A DNA stretch of 64,000 nucleotides from Microbacteriaceae bacterium (GCA_027491295.1 JAIXWK010000003.1:1-64000), one strand, 5' to 3'. Counted from the stretch's first letter, positions 13,532 through 23,605 are shown. The notes: generated by a model from the sequence alone, not told the origin. A program made the numbers and translations.

Positions 13532-14318
13532 GTCAGAGATTGACTTCCAGTTACAGCTAGAGAACTTCGAAGGTCCATTTGACCTCCTGCTTCGACTTAT
13601 CGGCAAGCACGAGCTTGATATCACAACTGTCTCACTGGCCAAGGTGACCGACGACTTCATTCAATTTGTAAAAAAGCTCGACGAGCAAGCTGGCATCGAA
13701 AGTGCGTCGGAATTCCTAGTTGTAGCTGCAACCCTGCTTGATCTAAAGATCGCATCGCTTTTGCCACAGGGCGAGGTTGTAGACGCCGAAGACATTGCTC
13801 TGTTAGAGGCGCGAGATATCCTGTTTGCCAAGCTGCTGCAGTACCGCGCATTCAAGGAGATTGCCAGCTGGTTTGAAACTTCGCTGGAAATCGAGTCCAC
13901 TCGCATTCCACGCGAGGTAAGACTTGAGGAGAGATTCCGCAATGCTCGACCGCAGCTGCAGTGGGAGACTTCGCTTGCGGAGTTTGGCCAAATAGCGCAG
14001 CTGGCATTCGCTCCTCGCGAGATTCCAGGAGTTGGGCTTACCCACCTGCACGCATCGAAGGTTTCGATTCGCGAACAGTCAAGAATCATGGTGGAGCGTC
14101 TTCGTAAATCCGGCAGCCTTACCTTCCGTGAATTGATATCCGATTGCGCTGACAGGGCAGAGCTGGTTGCAAGATTCTTGGGCATTTTGGAGCTCTACCG
14201 GGTGGGTGCGGCAAGTTTCCACCAGAGCGACCCATTCGCGGATTTCACGGTGGTCTGGGAGGATAAGACTTTTGCAATGGATTCACTTGGAATGTTAGGG
14301 GCGGACTATGGCGACTGA
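13515..14318 (+). CDS. scpA: Segregation and condensation protein ScpA
   Basis: A 267-aa kleisin that bridges the SMC heads. The N-terminal signature FEGPFDLLLRLIGKHELDI is typical, a helical middle follows, and a winged-helix C-terminus contains VARFLGILELYR. The GTG start lies inside the end of the ParA-family gene. scpB starts 11 nt before its stop, so the pair is likely translated together. Confidence 0.94.
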   Translation: MAVQLESEIDFQLQLENFEGPFDLLLRLIGKHELDITTVSLAKVTDDFIQFVKKLDEQAGIESASEFLVVAATLLDLKIASLLPQGEVVDAEDIALLEARDILFAKLLQYRAFKEIASWFETSLEIESTRIPREVRLEERFRNARPQLQWETSLAEFGQIAQLAFAPREIPGVGLTHLHASKVSIREQSRIMVERLRKSGSLTFRELISDCADRAELVARFLGILELYRVGAASFHQSDPFADFTVVWEDKTFAMDSLGMLGADYGD

Positions 14319-14856
14319 CTTCGCCCTACGCGCAGCCCTTGAGGCGATTCTGACTGTCGCCGAGACTCCACTGAATCTTGTCACCCTCGCCGGAGCACTT
14401 GAAGTGCCGATTGCTCAGGTCAAGAACGAGCTTGACGGCTTGGTCGAGGAATACCAAAGTGCCAACGATGGCCATGGTCGTGGATTTGAACTGCGCGAAG
14501 TTGGCGGTGGCTGGCGGCTTTACGTTAGGCCGCAGCACGACTGGGCGGTAAAGCTTTTGGTTGCCAATGAGAATCCAGCCAAGCTATCTCAGGCTGCGCT
14601 TGAGACCTTGGCGGTTATTGCCTATCGGCAGCCGATTTCCCGCGGTCAGGTTTCTTCAATTCGTGGCGTAAACGTTGACTCGGTGGTTCGAACCCTGCTT
14701 TCAAGAGGTTTGATTACCGAGCTATACACCGATGCCGAGACTGGAGCTGCCATGTTCGGATCAACCGAGATGCTGCTTGAGGTTTTAGGTATTAATTCAA
14801 TCGAGGAACTACCGGCCATCAGCCCGTATTTACCGGGACAGGATGACATTGACTGA
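14308..14856 (+). CDS. scpB: Segregation and condensation protein ScpB
   Basis: A 182-aa protein of two winged-helix domains that forms a dimer on ScpA. Diagnostic segments are ALEAILTVAETPL at the N-terminus and LAVIAYRQPISRGQVSSIRG near residue 95. It overlaps scpA and the following pseudouridine synthase gene. Confidence 0.94.
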   Translation: MATDFALRAALEAILTVAETPLNLVTLAGALEVPIAQVKNELDGLVEEYQSANDGHGRGFELREVGGGWRLYVRPQHDWAVKLLVANENPAKLSQAALETLAVIAYRQPISRGQVSSIRGVNVDSVVRTLLSRGLITELYTDAETGAAMFGSTEMLLEVLGINSIEELPAISPYLPGQDDID

Positions 14857-15604
14857 GAACGAAGGCGTACGCCTACAAAAAGTATTGGCTGCCGCAGGAG
14901 TTGCATCACGGCGAGCCGTTGAGGAAATGATCGTCAAGGGTCGCATCAAGGTGAATGGCAAGGTCGTAAAGGAACTCGGCACCCGCATCTTCCCTGAGGC
15001 TGACCAGGTGATGGTTGATGGAAGGCCTTGGCAGTTAGACCCGGAGCGCATTTACCTCGCCTTCCACAAGCCAAAGGGTGTGGTTTCGACCATGGCGGAC
15101 GAGAACGGCAGACCTTGTCTGGCCGACTACTTTATTGGCTTTGATCGAGTGTTCAACATCGGTCGGCTAGATGCCGAGACCACGGGGCTAATCCTGATGA
15201 CCAATGACGGCGAACTAGCCAACGAGCTAGCGCACCCGTCGTTTGGTGTCCAGAAGCTTTATGTTGCCAAGGTGAGGGGCAAGATCACCAGGGTTGAGAT
15301 GCAGAAGCTCAAGGATGGTGTGAAGCTGGAGGATGGGCTGGCTCAAGCGGACAGTGCGAGAGTGATAGACCAGAACGAACAGACCTCTTTGATCGAGCTA
15401 GTTTTGCATTCCGGTAAGAATCGAGTGGTTCGCCGCATGATGGAAGCTGTTGGCTTCCCGGTTTTGGAGCTAACTAGAAAGAGCTTTGGACCAATGCGCT
15501 TAGGTAATCTCAAGCCCGGTCAGTTCCGCGAGTTGAGTAAACTTGAGGTGAGCATGCTTATGGAAGCTGCCACCGGGAAAGAAGTAGCTAGAAAGAGGCG
15601 CTAA
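14843..15604 (+). CDS. RsuA/RluB-family pseudouridine synthase (Rv1711-like)
   Basis: A 253-aa rRNA pseudouridine synthase. An N-terminal S4 domain (RLQKVLAAAGVASRRAVEEM) is followed by a catalytic domain with the aspartate in NIGRLDAETTGLIL and the LHSGKNRVVRRMMEAVG motif. In Actinobacteria the gene always follows scpB and is usually annotated RluB-like. The exact target uridine (23S 2605 type is most likely) cannot be read from sequence. The ATG at 14843 overlaps scpB by 14 nt. Confidence 0.92.
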   Translation: MTLTENEGVRLQKVLAAAGVASRRAVEEMIVKGRIKVNGKVVKELGTRIFPEADQVMVDGRPWQLDPERIYLAFHKPKGVVSTMADENGRPCLADYFIGFDRVFNIGRLDAETTGLILMTNDGELANELAHPSFGVQKLYVAKVRGKITRVEMQKLKDGVKLEDGLAQADSARVIDQNEQTSLIELVLHSGKNRVVRRMMEAVGFPVLELTRKSFGPMRLGNLKPGQFRELSKLEVSMLMEAATGKEVARKRR

Positions 15605-15966
15605 TGGCCGTTCGCGCAATTAGGGGAGCCATCCAGATCAGTCAGGACGAGCGTTCTGAGCTACTCAAGGGCACCGCTGAACTGGTAACCAAGGTGCTGC
15701 ATGAGAACAACCTCGATCTTGCAGACCTAATCTCAATCTGGTTTACCGCAACCCCTGACCTCGTGAGTGAGTTTCCGGCGCTCGCCGCTAGAGAGCTCGG
15801 TTTAGGTGATGTCCCACTTATGTGCTCGGTCGAAATGGCTGTCGCAGGCTCAATGCCAAGGGTTATTCGACTAATGATGCACATCGAGACCAAACTTTCC
15901 CGCTCTGAGATAAAGCACGTTTATTTGCGCGGGGCAACGGCACTTAGGGCTGATCTAGCCCAGTGA
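15604..15966 (+). CDS. aroH: Chorismate mutase, AroH class
   Basis: A 120-aa monofunctional mutase converting chorismate to prephenate. The AroH fold is recognisable by AVRAIRGAIQ at the N-terminus, the CSVEMAVAGSMPRVIRLM core and the HVYLRGATALR end that supplies active-site Arg. It sits directly before prephenate dehydrogenase, giving two consecutive steps of tyrosine/phenylalanine synthesis. Start and stop overlap both neighbours by 1-4 nt. Confidence 0.93.
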   Translation: MAVRAIRGAIQISQDERSELLKGTAELVTKVLHENNLDLADLISIWFTATPDLVSEFPALAARELGLGDVPLMCSVEMAVAGSMPRVIRLMMHIETKLSRSEIKHVYLRGATALRADLAQ

Positions 15967-17030
15967 AAAACCCAGAAATCAAAATTGTTGGGGCTGGCCT
16001 TTTAGGCACCAGCCTTGGCTTGGCGTTGGCTAGGCAGTCAGTTGTTGCCACTCTGGAAGATCAGTCCAAGGCAAATTTGCGACTGGCTATTGAATACGGT
16101 GCCGGAGTCGAAACTGGCCCAGAGCCAGATCTAGTCATTGTTTGTGTGCCACCGGACCTAACCGCAGATGTCGTTATTGAGCAGCTCCAAAAGCATCCGG
16201 CGGCCACGGTTACCGATGTTGCTTCGGTCAAGAGCAAGGTTGCGCAGTATGTAGCGCTTGCGCTACCTGATCATTCTCACCGCTACATCGGTTCTCACCC
16301 GATGGCTGGTCGAGAAAAGGGCGGTCCTTCAGCTGCTCGTGCGGATTTATTTTTTGCCAGACCTTGGATCATCACAGCTTCAAAAGACTCATCACCGGAA
16401 GCTATCGAGCTAATCCGGGATGTGGCTTTGCGCCTAGGTGCGCTGCCGGTTGAACTCAGTGCCACCGAGCACGATGAGGCGGTGGCTATGGTTTCTCACC
16501 TGCCACAGCTGGTGGCATCGCTGTTGGCAAACAGGCTAAACCTTGGCACGCCTGAGCAGCTCGGGCTTTCGGGCCAGGGTCTGCGTGACACTTCGAGAAT
16601 TGCCGCCAGCGACCCAGAGCTTTGGGTGCAGATAATCTCCCAGAATTCCCACTCGATCTCACCGCTACTTGCAATGCTGCAGGCGGACCTTGACCAGCTA
16701 TCTGATTCGGTTGCACAGATTGACCAGGCTGGAAGCTTGGCCAAGATTCACGCCCTGTTGCAGGGCGGTAATTCTGGAGTTGCACGTATTCCAGGTAAGC
16801 ACGGCGGCAAGAGCTCTAGTTACCAGGTCGTTACCGTGGTTATTGAGGATGCCCCGGGTGCCCTGGCAAGTCTCTTGACCTTCATTGGTGAGATCGGTGT
16901 CAACCTTGAGGATCTAAATCTTGAGCACTCACCGGGCGCGCCAATTGGTTTGGTTGAATTGCAGGTGCTGCCTGAGTTGGCAACCAAGCTGTCGGAGCAG
17001 CTCGTGTCGAACGGTTGGCGGTTGGTCTAG
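15963..17030 (+). CDS. tyrA: Prephenate dehydrogenase
   Basis: A 355-aa NAD(P)-dependent enzyme of tyrosine synthesis. The N-terminal Rossmann motif VGAGLLGTSLGLAL is followed by SHPMAGREKGG with the catalytic His and by a helical dimerisation domain with HLPQLVASLLAN. The last 75 residues look like an ACT domain (VVIEDAPGALASLLTFIGE), which suggests feedback control by tyrosine. The GTG start overlaps aroH by GTGA. Confidence 0.94.
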   Translation: MKNPEIKIVGAGLLGTSLGLALARQSVVATLEDQSKANLRLAIEYGAGVETGPEPDLVIVCVPPDLTADVVIEQLQKHPAATVTDVASVKSKVAQYVALALPDHSHRYIGSHPMAGREKGGPSAARADLFFARPWIITASKDSSPEAIELIRDVALRLGALPVELSATEHDEAVAMVSHLPQLVASLLANRLNLGTPEQLGLSGQGLRDTSRIAASDPELWVQIISQNSHSISPLLAMLQADLDQLSDSVAQIDQAGSLAKIHALLQGGNSGVARIPGKHGGKSSSYQVVTVVIEDAPGALASLLTFIGEIGVNLEDLNLEHSPGAPIGLVELQVLPELATKLSEQLVSNGWRLV

Positions 17031-17668
17031 TGGCCGAGTTTGTAATTGCCATTGACGGACCAGCTGGCTCTGGTAAGTCCAGCGTCTCAAAAGAAGTTGC
17101 CAGGCGACTTGGGTTTGGCTACTTGGACACCGGTGCTGGCTATCGAGCCCTTGCGCTTCATGGCCTAAACAATCCCGGGCAAGAGATCCAGCAGCTGTTT
17201 GACACTTTCGACTATGCGATATCGCTTGATCCGGATCACCCAGAGGTGATGGTCGGTGACGAGGACGTGACAGCCGAGATTAGAACTGAGCGCATCGCCA
17301 GCGCGGTAAGCCAAATCGCAAAACTACCCGAGGTGCGACAGTTCCAGCTCGAAGATGCCAGGGCGCTTATTTCTGCCTGCAATATGCCTGGAATTGTGGT
17401 TGAGGGGCGGGATATCACAACCGTTGTTGCCCCAGATGCTCAGCTACGAATATTGCTTACTGCCAGTGAGGCCGTTAGGCTCGCTAGGAGAGGTTTAGAA
17501 AACAGCGAGAGCGCTGAGAACCTCAAGGCCCGTGACGCTTCCGATTCGAAGGTTGTCGAGTTCATGATTGCGGCCGAAGGTGTTTATTTAGTTGATACCA
17601 CTGACTTGGATTTTGAATCCAGCGTGGCTGAAGTATTGAGATTGGTAGAGGTGGTGAAGCATGGTTGA
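17030..17668 (+). CDS. cmk: Cytidylate kinase
   Basis: A 212-aa (d)CMP kinase. The P-loop [21 protein letters not shown] lies at the N-terminus, followed by [12 protein letters not shown] and the [15 protein letters not shown] segment that binds the acceptor nucleotide. GTG 17030 shares one base with the tyrA stop and puts the P-loop at the usual distance. TTG 17015 would add five residues. It overlaps der by 8 nt; the cmk-der pair is conserved widely. Confidence 0.94.
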   Translation: MAEFVIAIDGPAGSGKSSVSKEVARRLGFGYLDTGAGYRALALHGLNNPGQEIQQLFDTFDYAISLDPDHPEVMVGDEDVTAEIRTERIASAVSQIAKLPEVRQFQLEDARALISACNMPGIVVEGRDITTVVAPDAQLRILLTASEAVRLARRGLENSESAENLKARDASDSKVVEFMIAAEGVYLVDTTDLDFESSVAEVLRLVEVVKHG

Positions 17669-19123
17669 AGAATTCGATCCAGTATTGGCCGAAGCTCAGG
17701 CGCAAGTTCTGCGCGAAGAGTTGACGCAGTATGACTTGGATGAGGAAGATTTTGGGCTCTTAGAGCTAGATCTAGACGAAGAGTATCAAGGCGGCTACCG
17801 CCCTGCTCCGCCGGTATTAGCAATTGTTGGAAGACCTAACGTGGGTAAGTCTGCGTTGGTGAACCGTATCCTCGGTCGTCGCGAGGCTGTCGTCGAAGAC
17901 AAGCCCGGCATCACCCGCGACCGTGTTTCCTATCGTGCTGAGTGGAATGGCCGCTCAATCACCCTGGTGGACACCGGTGGCTGGGAGCACGATGCCTCTG
18001 GTATCGATGCGTCGGTAGCCGAGCAGGCCGAGATTGCAGTAGATCTGGCAGATGCAGTTTTGTTTGTGGTTGACGCTCTGGTTGGTCCTACCGCATCAGA
18101 TGAACGCGTGGTCAAGATGCTGCGCGGTTCCGGTAAGCCGGTGCTTTTGGTTGCCAACAAGATTGATGACGCTCACCTAGACCCAGAGGCTCATGCACTT
18201 TGGAGCCTGGGACTAGGCGAGCCATACCCAGTTTCAGCGCTGCACGGTAGGGGAGTGGCAGACCTTTTGGACGCTGTCCTAAAGGTGCTTCCAGAAAAGT
18301 CAGCGATTGCGGCTGATGAATTCTCAGGACCGCGTCGAGTTGCCCTAATTGGTAGACCAAACGTTGGCAAGTCATCGCTTTTGAACAAGGCAACCGGAAC
18401 CAACCGTGCCGTTGTGAACGAGATGGCAGGCACCACCCGTGACCCAATTGACGAGCAGGTTGAGATCTCCGGTCGCATATGGAGATTCATTGATACCGCA
18501 GGTATTAGACGAAAGATGCACCGCGTTGAAGGTGCTGATTTCTACGCATCACTTCGAACGGCAACCGCCTTGGAGCGTGCCGAGGTAGCTGTAGTGCTTT
18601 TCGATGTAACTGCAGCAATCAGCGAGGCCGACATCCGTATCGTGCAGCTTGGTCTTGATTCCGGTCGTGCACTGATTCTTGCATTCAACAAGTGGGACCT
18701 TCTTGATGAAGAGCGTCGCATCTACCTCGAGAAGGAAATCGATCGCGATCTCGCACACGTTGACTGGGCTCCGAGGGTAAACCTTTCGGCACTTACCGGT
18801 CGCCACCTGGAGAAGTTGGTTCCCGCTTTGGAGCTAGCGCTTGAATCATGGGACACCAGAATTCCAACCGGAAAACTAAATGCTTTCCTTCAGGAACTTC
18901 AGGCAGCAACCCCGCACCCAATTCGTGGCGGTAAGCAGCCTAGGATTCTGTTCGGAACCCAGGCAGCATCAAGGCCTCCAAAGTTCGTGCTCTTTGCAAC
19001 CGGATTTATCGAAGCCGGTTACCGCCGCTTTATCATTCGTAAGCTTCGCGAGACCTATGGTTTTGAGGGCAGCCCAATCGAGATCGGCGTTCGAGTCAGA
19101 GAGCGCCGCAAGCGCGGCAAGTA

Positions 19124-19124
<1 letters not shown>
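17661..19124 (+). CDS. der: Ribosome biogenesis GTPase Der (EngA)
   Basis: A 487-aa protein with two tandem GTPase domains and a C-terminal KH-like domain. [14 protein letters not shown] (near residue 55) with DTGGW and NKIDD mark G1-G4 of the first domain. [14 protein letters not shown] (near 232) with DTAGIR and NKWD mark the second. Der acts in 50S assembly. An acidic N-terminal extension of about 50 residues is typical of Actinobacteria. The TAA stop overlaps the ATG of the next short ORF. Confidence 0.96.
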
Positions 19125-19331
<207 letters not shown>

Positions 19332-19394
19332 CGGGGGAACTTAGAGAATTCTGAAAGTGTTCTCGGCCTCAGTGAGAATGTCGGAACCGCAAGT

Positions 19395-19405
19395 TAGGCT
19401 ATAAC
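19395..19405 (+). promoter_or_regulatory. Candidate -10 region for the surface-protein gene
   Basis: Two overlapping -10-like hexamers, TAGGCT (19395) and TATAAC (19400), lie about 55 nt before the surface-protein ATG and after tRNA-Pro. No convincing -35 is present. Confidence 0.4.
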
Positions 19406-19459
19406 TACGGATACCCGAGCATCGGGGCTAAGCGGAGTTTGGATCAGGGGCGATATCGA

Positions 19460-21787
19460 ATGTCGAGCCAGTCGATAACTTTGCTTGTCCGAAATCTTCG
19501 AGGTAGGGCAATCGCTCTGGTTCTTGCGATGCTAGCCCTGAGTTTTTCAGCTTTGCCTGCTAAGGCCGTGAGTAACCCCAATGCCGTAACCATCAACAAC
19601 TCAATTTGCGACTTGACCTCCGCGGGCTATTTAGGCGCAGGTTCGGTAAACAACCCCTGGCAGATAAGTGACTCGGCTTCACTTTGGGAAACCGCCGATT
19701 GCGAAGCTCAAAATCCGGGCGGCAACTACGTGCTCACGCGAAGCATCGATTTGACTGGCGCCAGTGCTTTTACTCGACGTGCTATCGGCTACGTGTCTAC
19801 GGGAAACATCTACCGCTTCCAGGGGAAGTTTGATGGCCAAGGACATAGCATTTCCAACCTAAATATTGAAGGCTTGTATGCGCCGACTGTCCCTATTCAA
19901 AATGTGGCGTCGGCAGGATTGTTTGCGTGGCTAAATGATGCTGAAATCAAGAACTTGGCCCTGTCAGGGACAGTTTCGGGAGCAATTAATAGCACCGTCA
20001 GCAACGACGAAGAATACTCAACTGGTTTGTTGGGAGCCCGATCATCTGGGAATTTGATTCTTTCAAACCTAACTATCTCGGGCAGCGTGTCGGGGTACAG
20101 CCGGGTTGGCAACTTGGTTGGCGTCGCGGAAAGCGTGTCAGCTACAACAGTTCATGTGACCGGCCGTGTCGCAGGTTATTCGTCGGTTGGGGCCTTTTTC
20201 GGCCATGTCTCGCAATCAGCAGCTATTTCACTGTCGTTGAATCAGGCCCTTATCGATGCTCAGTTCGCTCCCACAGCAATCTCTGCAGGAGGATTTATTG
20301 GATTCGGTCAGCAAATCGAGATCAGCCAATCGGTTAACTCAGGTTCGGTGAAGGGCATAGCCGAAACCGGCGGCTTGGTCGGATCTGCTGGAGTGGTGAC
20401 TATTTCTGCATCGGTAAATTCCGGGGAAGTCATTGGTGGTTCCTTCGACCAAGGCGTTGCAGGAACTCAAGCTGCTGGCCTGGTCGGTTTTGCCACCCAG
20501 GCACATTTCTTTCAGAGCGCTAACCGAGGAAACGTCTCCATGTGGGGATCGGTTGCAGGTGGTCTCATTGGGCAAGTCACGCGCCTATCTGTCGAGCAAA
20601 GCCAAAATGCAGGCGTTCTCACGACAAGAGATGGAAACACCGGTGGAATTGTGGGTCGGGTCAACTTCCTCGATATTAAGAATTCGTACAACTCCGGCAC
20701 AGTTGTGGCAAATACTTTTCTTGGCGGTTTAGCGTCGCGCGTCATTAGTACCGCTCGTATAGAGAGCACATACAACATCGGCACGCTGTCTCAATCCCCG
20801 CAGTGGTCGATCAATCGATGGCTTACTCCAGCTGTAACCGACATCGACGGCATGATAGCATTTGGTTCTGGATCAATAAGTTCCTCCTACACAATTCCGC
20901 CATCGTCCAAGGTTGGAACGTCAACGGTTTTGGAACTTAGGATGAAGGCCACCTACGCCGGTTGGGACTTTGTTTCGATTTGGGGTTTCGATTGCAATGA
21001 TGCAATTGCCACCCCAAAACTTCGAGCACTTTCTGGAAACGCCACTTTGAGCAGTAACTCTTGCCCAATCGCCATTTCTAACCCAGGGTCCCCACCGCCT
21101 CTGCCCCCGTCCCCAAACGAGACCCCGCCGGGCGGGGCTTCTAACTCTTCGACAGTGAGTTCCACGTCGTCCTCAACGAGTTCCAATTCGGGGAATGCAG
21201 GCGGCAATCAAGGTTCAGGGGATCGCACGCCAGTCCTTTTGGGCACTTACACAACATCGCCCGGTTTGATTTTGAAGTTAGTGGGCACATCCCTTGATGT
21301 TGTGAATCGAGTTTTAATCGGCACAGTTAGTGTGACCATTTCCGCTTCAGCCTTGACCACTTTGAGTGTCATCGTTCCTATCTCAATACCGCTGGGGACC
21401 CACGATCTAACCTTGGAGTCGAATTCTGGCCGCTTTGTAAAAATAAAAGCGCTGACCGTTAAAGAAATCTCAAACTTGACCCAATCATCTCTTGTCGGGA
21501 GGACATTTGCGCTACCAAAATTCGCTGTTGGAAAAACAACTTTGAATTCTCGCCAGCGACAGTATGTCTCGAGACTCTTGTTGGACTCTGGTGTGTCGAA
21601 GGTGGTCTGCACCGGGCTGGTGCGGTCCGGAATGACTCACCACGCAAGAGTCCAAGTGAGACTGCGGGCAAAGGCTGCTTGCAACCAGGTGAAGTTCTTG
21701 CTTCCGAACTCAAGTGTCTGGGTTCAAAGTCGATCAACAAGCTCCAAACAAATGCTGGGTCGAGTAATTATCACCATTAGGGGCTAG
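19460..21787 (+). CDS. Large secreted GLUG-repeat surface protein with TIG-like and OmpA-like C-terminal parts
   Basis: A 775-aa exported protein, not assignable to a named family. Residues 1-36 are a signal peptide (RNLRGR, hydrophobic LALVLAMLALSFSAL, AKA cleavage). Residues about 40-420 start with FQGKFDGQGHSISNLNI and then repeat GLUG-like units such as GGLVGSAGVVTISASVNSG and AGLVGFATQAHFFQSANRG, expected to form a beta-solenoid. A Pro/Ser/Thr-rich linker (about 530-590) follows, then an IPT/TIG-like beta-sandwich (about 590-665) and a C-terminal segment (RQRQYVSRLLLDSGVSKVVCTG) resembling an OmpA-like peptidoglycan-binding fold. No LPXTG or C-terminal anchor is seen. ATG 19460 follows AGGGG; TTG 19439 is weaker. 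Adhesion or cell-surface binding is inference. It stands alone between a tRNA and pgsA and looks accessory. Confidence 0.75.
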   Translation: MSSQSITLLVRNLRGRAIALVLAMLALSFSALPAKAVSNPNAVTINNSICDLTSAGYLGAGSVNNPWQISDSASLWETADCEAQNPGGNYVLTRSIDLTGASAFTRRAIGYVSTGNIYRFQGKFDGQGHSISNLNIEGLYAPTVPIQNVASAGLFAWLNDAEIKNLALSGTVSGAINSTVSNDEEYSTGLLGARSSGNLILSNLTISGSVSGYSRVGNLVGVAESVSATTVHVTGRVAGYSSVGAFFGHVSQSAAISLSLNQALIDAQFAPTAISAGGFIGFGQQIEISQSVNSGSVKGIAETGGLVGSAGVVTISASVNSGEVIGGSFDQGVAGTQAAGLVGFATQAHFFQSANRGNVSMWGSVAGGLIGQVTRLSVEQSQNAGVLTTRDGNTGGIVGRVNFLDIKNSYNSGTVVANTFLGGLASRVISTARIESTYNIGTLSQSPQWSINRWLTPAVTDIDGMIAFGSGSISSSYTIPPSSKVGTSTVLELRMKATYAGWDFVSIWGFDCNDAIATPKLRALSGNATLSSNSCPIAISNPGSPPPLPPSPNETPPGGASNSSTVSSTSSSTSSNSGNAGGNQGSGDRTPVLLGTYTTSPGLILKLVGTSLDVVNRVLIGTVSVTISASALTTLSVIVPISIPLGTHDLTLESNSGRFVKIKALTVKEISNLTQSSLVGRTFALPKFAVGKTTLNSRQRQYVSRLLLDSGVSKVVCTGLVRSGMTHHARVQVRLRAKAACNQVKFLLPNSSVWVQSRSTSSKQMLGRVIITIRG

Positions 21788-21875
21788 TAAAGTTTCACAG
21801 CATTTAGAGTCGTCTTGCCTCGGTCACAGGGCGATCTGAACCAGAGCACAACGTGGGTCCCGAGCTGACCAGTTT

Positions 21876-21881
21876 TATAAC
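21876..21881 (+). promoter_or_regulatory. Candidate -10 element (TATAAC) for pgsA
   Basis: TATAAC lies 23 nt before the pgsA ATG in the 117-nt gap after the surface-protein gene. A second -10-like TAGAAT lies at 21892. No clear -35 is seen. Confidence 0.4.
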
Positions 21882-21904
21882 CTCTCCCTATTAGAATCTG
21901 GCTC

Positions 21905-22468
21905 ATGAGCCTTCGGCAAGAGTTGCGCAGCATTCCAAATATGCTGAGTATTTTGCGCCTTGTTTTGGTGCCGGTCTTTCTTTGGCTACTGCTGAATGAC
22001 CACACGTTTTGGGCACTGGGAGTCTTAGCTTTTGCCGGAGCATCAGACTGGCTTGACGGCCAGATAGCTCGGCGCTTCAACCAGGTCACTGAGCTAGGCA
22101 GGGTCCTGGATCCGGCAGCCGACCGGCTATACATTTTTGCTAGCTTGATCGGCCTTGTGATCAACGGCAATGTGCCACTATGGCTTGCAATTGCAGTGAT
22201 TGCCCGAGATGTTATGTTGCTTTTTGTCTACCCGGTTTTGGCTACTCACGGCTACGGGCCTCTGCCGGTGCATTTTCTCGGCAAAGCTGGAACCTTCGCA
22301 CTGCTTTACGCGCTTCCTTTGATGCTATTGGCCGACCTTTGGCCAGAGGCCGAATTTGTGATCTTGCCGCTTTCTTGGGGCTTTGCTTTCTGGGGAGTCG
22401 GACTGTATTGGTTAGCAGGATTTATTTACGTCAAGCAAGTTAGAGATTTGGTTTCGAGCAAGGCTTAA
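21905..22468 (+). CDS. pgsA: CDP-alcohol phosphatidyltransferase (PgsA-type phosphatidylglycerophosphate synthase)
   Basis: A 187-aa integral membrane enzyme with about four to five transmembrane helices. The CDP-alcohol motif D-G-x2-A-R-x8-G-x3-D-x3-D is complete (SDWLDGQIARRF...LGRVLDPAADR, residues about 45-75). It probably makes phosphatidylglycerol phosphate from CDP-diacylglycerol. A cardiolipin-synthase-like activity cannot be excluded. It corresponds in position to Rv1822, upstream of garA and ftsR. Confidence 0.88.
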   Translation: MSLRQELRSIPNMLSILRLVLVPVFLWLLLNDHTFWALGVLAFAGASDWLDGQIARRFNQVTELGRVLDPAADRLYIFASLIGLVINGNVPLWLAIAVIARDVMLLFVYPVLATHGYGPLPVHFLGKAGTFALLYALPLMLLADLWPEAEFVILPLSWGFAFWGVGLYWLAGFIYVKQVRDLVSSKA

Positions 22469-22474
22469 ATCCCC

Positions 22475-22480
22475 TAGCAT
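22475..22480 (+). promoter_or_regulatory. Candidate -10 element (TAGCAT) for garA
   Basis: TAGCAT fits TANNNT in the 34-nt gap after pgsA. It would start RNA near 22487, leaving about 16 nt that includes the GGGGAGG ribosome-binding site. Confidence 0.35.
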
Positions 22481-22502
22481 TGTGGTTCAAGGGGAGGACA
22501 CC

Positions 22503-22922
22503 GTGGTCAAGGATTTTCATTCAAGTGATGAAACTGCTCGCTTTGCAGAAGACCTAGTCCCGCAGGACTCAGACTCTCTTTCTCCAGAAGAACAATCAGC
22601 TGTTTCAGCTCTACCTGCAGGCTCTGCTCTTCTCATTGTTAGACGAGGAGCTGGCGTTGGCTCGAGATTCCTTTTGGACCAGGACTTGACAGTCGCAGGT
22701 CGTCACCCTGATGCTGACATCTTTTTAGACGACGTAACCGTCTCTCGCAAGCACGCTGAATTTATACGATCTGGTAACAGATTTAGCGTTACGGATTTGG
22801 GCTCCATGAATGGAACCTATGCTGATGGCTCAAGGGTCGATTCTGCGGATTTGAGCCACGGTGACGAAGTCCAGATTGGCAAGTTCCGGATGACCTTTTT
22901 TGCTTCGGATAAGGACAGGTAG
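22503..22922 (+). CDS. garA: FHA-domain regulator GarA (OdhI-like)
   Basis: A 139-aa phosphothreonine-binding switch. The FHA domain (about residues 45-125) shows GRHPDADIFLDD, the VSRKHAEF pThr-binding motif and LGSMNGTYADG. The N-terminal tail has a DETARF segment in the place of the ETTSVF phosphorylation motif used by PknG/PknB in mycobacteria. GarA/OdhI binds and inhibits 2-oxoglutarate dehydrogenase and controls glutamate metabolism. GTG 22503 has GGGGAGG 5 nt upstream, a better start than GTG 22482. ftsR follows after 2 nt. Confidence 0.9.
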   Translation: MVKDFHSSDETARFAEDLVPQDSDSLSPEEQSAVSALPAGSALLIVRRGAGVGSRFLLDQDLTVAGRHPDADIFLDDVTVSRKHAEFIRSGNRFSVTDLGSMNGTYADGSRVDSADLSHGDEVQIGKFRMTFFASDKDR

Positions 22923-22924
22923 TA

Positions 22925-23605
22925 ATGGATAACGCCGTAAGGAAAATCCAAGACCACCTCAAGCTCTACACAATCGGTCAGGTGCTTGGGGTACTCAAGC
23001 CTGACTTCTCCGATCTAAGTCCTTCAAAGCTGCGCTTTCTGGAGGACCAGGGATTGATCACCCCAGACCGCACTGACTCTGGTTACCGTAAGTATTCCGA
23101 GTCGCAGATTGAGCGAATTCGAATCATTCTGACCCTGCAGCGTGACCAGTATCTGCCGCTAAAGGTTATTCGCGACTATCTCGATGAGATCGACGCCGGG
23201 CGTAAGCCACTTCTTCCTCCAACCAACCCGGGTTCTTTGCGTAAGGGTCAGCGGTTCTCAACGGCACAGCTCAAGGCAGAGACCGGATTGGGCGACCTGG
23301 CTTTCCGCGAAGGCGCCGAACTTGGACTCTTTGGTGCTCAGCCGCACTCATCCCACGAGGTCGAGATTGCATTTGCACTTGTTGGACTGGAGCAGTTCGG
23401 AATTCAGCCACGCCACCTCAGGGGTCTAAAGTCTGCTGCCGAGCGCGAAGTCGGAATCATTACCGGAGTTACAGAGCCGGTATTGAGAAAGAAAGCTCCA
23501 GAATCTGCTGCCAGGGCTGGGCATATTGCCCGCGAGATAGCAGAGCGCTTTGGTGCTATTCGCTCCCACCTAATCTCCGAGGCAATCGACTCAATCGAGA
23601 ACTAG
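22925..23605 (+). CDS. ftsR: MerR-family regulator FtsR (Rv1828-like)
   Basis: A 226-aa transcription factor. The N-terminal winged-helix MerR DNA-binding domain reads YTIGQVLGVLKPDF...KLRFLEDQGLITP and then SGYRKYSESQIERI. A C-terminal effector/dimer domain lacks metal cysteines. The garA-merR-merR arrangement matches Rv1827-Rv1828-Rv1830. In Corynebacterium glutamicum the ortholog FtsR activates ftsZ, so the present protein is a good candidate regulator of ftsZ at 49668. Confidence 0.88.
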   Translation: MDNAVRKIQDHLKLYTIGQVLGVLKPDFSDLSPSKLRFLEDQGLITPDRTDSGYRKYSESQIERIRIILTLQRDQYLPLKVIRDYLDEIDAGRKPLLPPTNPGSLRKGQRFSTAQLKAETGLGDLAFREGAELGLFGAQPHSSHEVEIAFALVGLEQFGIQPRHLRGLKSAAEREVGIITGVTEPVLRKKAPESAARAGHIAREIAERFGAIRSHLISEAIDSIEN